Under the pieces are notes generated by a model. The model searched no databases. It saw only the letters and a program-made list of their open reading frames with translations, and was not told where the DNA came from. Shown here piece after piece: positions 15,953 to 17,394 of a stretch of DNA of 17,394 nucleotides. The position numbers and the translations under genes were made by a program. Source of the stretch: Lonsdalea quercina subsp. quercina (GTDB taxonomy: Bacteria > Pseudomonadota > Gammaproteobacteria > Enterobacterales > Enterobacteriaceae); NCBI RefSeq assembly GCF_000688655.1, contig NZ_JIBO01000006.1, positions 250,717 to 268,110 of the forward strand, written 5' to 3'. The stretch's first letter is position 1, and every line of letters begins with the position of its first letter.

Positions 15953-16618
15953 TTATTGCTCCAACGCGGACAAGTCGATATAGGAAGACAGTTCACGCTG
16001 TTCCGGACGCGGCAGATAAGGCAGCTCGCCCAGCTGCGGAGCCGGGATTTTTTTGCGCAGCGCGTTGATGACTTCGGCGTAATTCGCCAGACCGGGATTG
16101 ATACGGTTAGCGACCCAACCCACCAACGGCAGCCCGTCGTTGAGAATGGCCTGCGACGTCAGCAGCGCATGGTTGATGCACCCCAGTTGAATGCCGACCA
16201 CCATGACGACCGGCAACTGCTCCTGTATCACCCAGTCTGAGTATGTGCGCATGTCATTCATCAGCGTACGCCATCCACCGCTGCCTTCGACCACTACGGC
16301 ATCCGCCATCGCAGAGATTTGCTGGAGACCTTCCGTCATGGCGCAATAATCGATGGTCAGCTCGCTGGCGCTAATCTCATCTTCAGGCAGCGCTATCGGA
16401 TTGATCTGGTGATAAGGAAGAGAAAGGCTGGAAGCCTCCTGTAAGATCATCGCATCTTTGTTACGCAGCCCTTCCGGCGTTTCGATACACCCTTTGCCGA
16501 TGGGCTTATAGCCCACAACCGTTTTGCCAGACTTCGCCAGCGCCTGCAATAACGCTTTTGATACCACCGTTTTACCAATGGCCGTATCCGTGCCTGTAAT
16601 GAAAATACGTTTTAACAT
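15953..16618 (-). CDS. bioD2: Dethiobiotin synthetase-like protein BioD2 (YnfK)
   Basis: 221 aa (E. coli YnfK about 231). Dethiobiotin synthetases close the ureido ring of 7,8-diaminopelargonate using CO2 and ATP; the YnfK paralogue is usually an accessory copy outside the bio operon, and its physiological role is unsettled. Visible: P-loop GTDTAIGKTVVS at 9-20 with K16 and T17, GYKPIGKG at 36-43 (carbamate-site lysine), VVVEGSGGWR at 108-117, and VANRINPGLANYAEVI, GELPYLPRPEQREL, all near-identical to YnfK. The ATG is preceded by CGGAG with a suitable spacer. Gene order mlc then bioD2 on the same strand is as in E. coli. A 160-bp gap to mlc with an AT-rich leader (TTGACT on the minus strand, no well-spaced -10) suggests its own promoter, not proven. 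A clear terminator follows. Confidence 0.92.
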   Translation of the reverse strand: MLKRIFITGTDTAIGKTVVSKALLQALAKSGKTVVGYKPIGKGCIETPEGLRNKDAMILQEASSLSLPYHQINPIALPEDEISASELTIDYCAMTEGLQQISAMADAVVVEGSGGWRTLMNDMRTYSDWVIQEQLPVVMVVGIQLGCINHALLTSQAILNDGLPLVGWVANRINPGLANYAEVINALRKKIPAPQLGELPYLPRPEQRELSSYIDLSALEQ

Positions 16619-16778
16619 GAAGATACCACTCCGGAAGGAACCACCAAGGAAATAGATAAAATGTAAAATTCAATGTCGAAGTCAAAAGTCTAGGCGATAG
16701 CCGGAGCTGCCAGCTTGCGTTAGCTCAATATTTTGTTTTGCAGGGGCCACTAATTAGCGAATAATCGGGTATTTACGA

Positions 16779-17394
16779 TCAGCCTTGCAACAATTTAACC
16801 AACAGACTGCCGTTGTACAACGCATCCTTTATCAACGCAGCGCCGGGCATGGTGCCCTGATTATAAAATTCGGTGGCGGTCACCTGCACATTATGACTGT
16901 ACACGGGGAGCGATTGCTGCCGAATGCATGCCATTATCGCCGGATGAAGAATGTCCGCGGCGCGATTCAGCGGCGAGCCCACCAGAATTTTATCTGGGTT
17001 GAACAGGTTGACCATAATCGCCACGATCCGCCCGACATTATGGCCAACGTCCACGATAATATCGTTGGCGAGCGGATCGCCTCGCAGCGCAGCTTCACAC
17101 AGGGTCTCCGCCGTCAGCGGTACACCATGCAGCGCCGAACTCATGGATTGAGACAACCGCTGCTGCACCAACTCCAGAATGCTCTCAGTGCTGGCGACCG
17201 TCTCCAGGCAACCGTGATTCCCGCAATAGCAGCGTTTACCATAGGGGTCGACCTGCGTATGACCAATTTCAATCAGGTTACGGCTACCCGCGTGCAGGAT
17301 CTTTCCCCCGGTAATGACGCCTGCGCCCACATTGTGATCGATAACAATTTGAATCACATTCTGATAACCGCGCGATGCGCCAAACAGCGCTTCC
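16779..17394 (-). CDS. mlc: Transcriptional regulator Mlc, C-terminal half (5' end outside window)
   Basis: Mlc (DgsA/MakeLargeColonies) is a ROK-family repressor of ptsG, ptsHI, manXYZ and malT that is inactivated when dephosphorylated enzyme IICB-Glc binds it at the membrane. 204 codons are present against 406 aa in E. coli; the DNA-binding helix-turn-helix half is beyond the window edge. Visible: EALFGASRG, the ROK glucose-fold block VIDHNVGAGVI, and the structural zinc site GHTQVDPYGKRCYCGNHGCLE with one histidine and three cysteines. The C-terminus GAALIKDALYNGSLLVKLLQG is that of Mlc rather than of NagC, which distinguishes it from its close paralogue. Presence next to bioD2 matches the E. 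coli order. Confidence 0.93.
   Translation of the reverse strand, partial: EALFGASRGYQNVIQIVIDHNVGAGVITGGKILHAGSRNLIEIGHTQVDPYGKRCYCGNHGCLETVASTESILELVQQRLSQSMSSALHGVPLTAETLCEAALRGDPLANDIIVDVGHNVGRIVAIMVNLFNPDKILVGSPLNRAADILHPAIMACIRQQSLPVYSHNVQVTATEFYNQGTMPGAALIKDALYNGSLLVKLLQG

Noticed and set aside
16640..16690. TTGACT-containing AT-rich leader of bioD2 considered as promoter
   Set aside because: No -10-like hexamer at 16-18 bp (nearest candidates at 14 or 20), so not listed as a feature.

Overview
The window looks like chromosomal DNA of a member of the Enterobacterales, most likely a plant-associated soft-rot lineage (Pectobacteriaceae such as Dickeya, Pectobacterium or Brenneria). The basis is that glsB/yneH, ydfG, ynfB, ynfD, bioD2/ynfK and mlc products are all readable as close relatives of the E. 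coli proteins, combined with a glucosylglycerate-type osmolyte operon and a cyclic beta-1,2-glucan synthase, neither of which E. coli K-12 has at this position. The genus is an inference; no rRNA, tRNA, IS element, phage gene or CRISPR array is visible.

Layout. Left, plus strand: the 3' part of a glutaminase gene (glsB), then an ornithine cyclodeaminase/mu-crystallin family reductase, a hairpin, and a two-gene unit made of a HAD phosphatase (mpgP/yedP type) and a GT81-like glycosyltransferase (gpgS type). Then come a 337-bp stretch with at most one doubtful small ORF, the SDR dehydrogenase ydfG, and a bidirectional terminator. Centre: a minus-strand unit with an unrecognised small ORF and an exported cupin protein, linked by a run of nine A residues that fuses their frames. 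Diverging from it on the plus strand are two small exported proteins, ynfB (DUF1283) and ynfD (DUF1161), behind a good sigma-70-type promoter. Right, minus strand: one giant gene of 8.6 kb (ndvB-like, 2872 aa), then bioD2 and the 3' half of mlc, which runs off the end.

How they fit together. The mpgP-gpgS pair should convert a nucleotide sugar plus 3-phosphoglycerate into glucosylglycerate, a charged compatible solute. The ndvB product should make cyclic beta-1,2-glucan, a periplasmic osmoregulated glucan. The segment therefore carries two osmoadaptation routes, one cytoplasmic and one periplasmic, on a backbone that otherwise resembles the E. coli 34-36 min region. In E. coli the interval between ynfD and bioD2-mlc holds the ynfEFGH-dmsD-clcB cluster; here the same slot holds ndvB.

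Most worth checking: the A9 tract that joins or separates two ORFs, the ndvB gene in the ynfD/bioD2 slot with a hairpin-rich upstream region, and the palindrome at the predicted ynfB transcription start.
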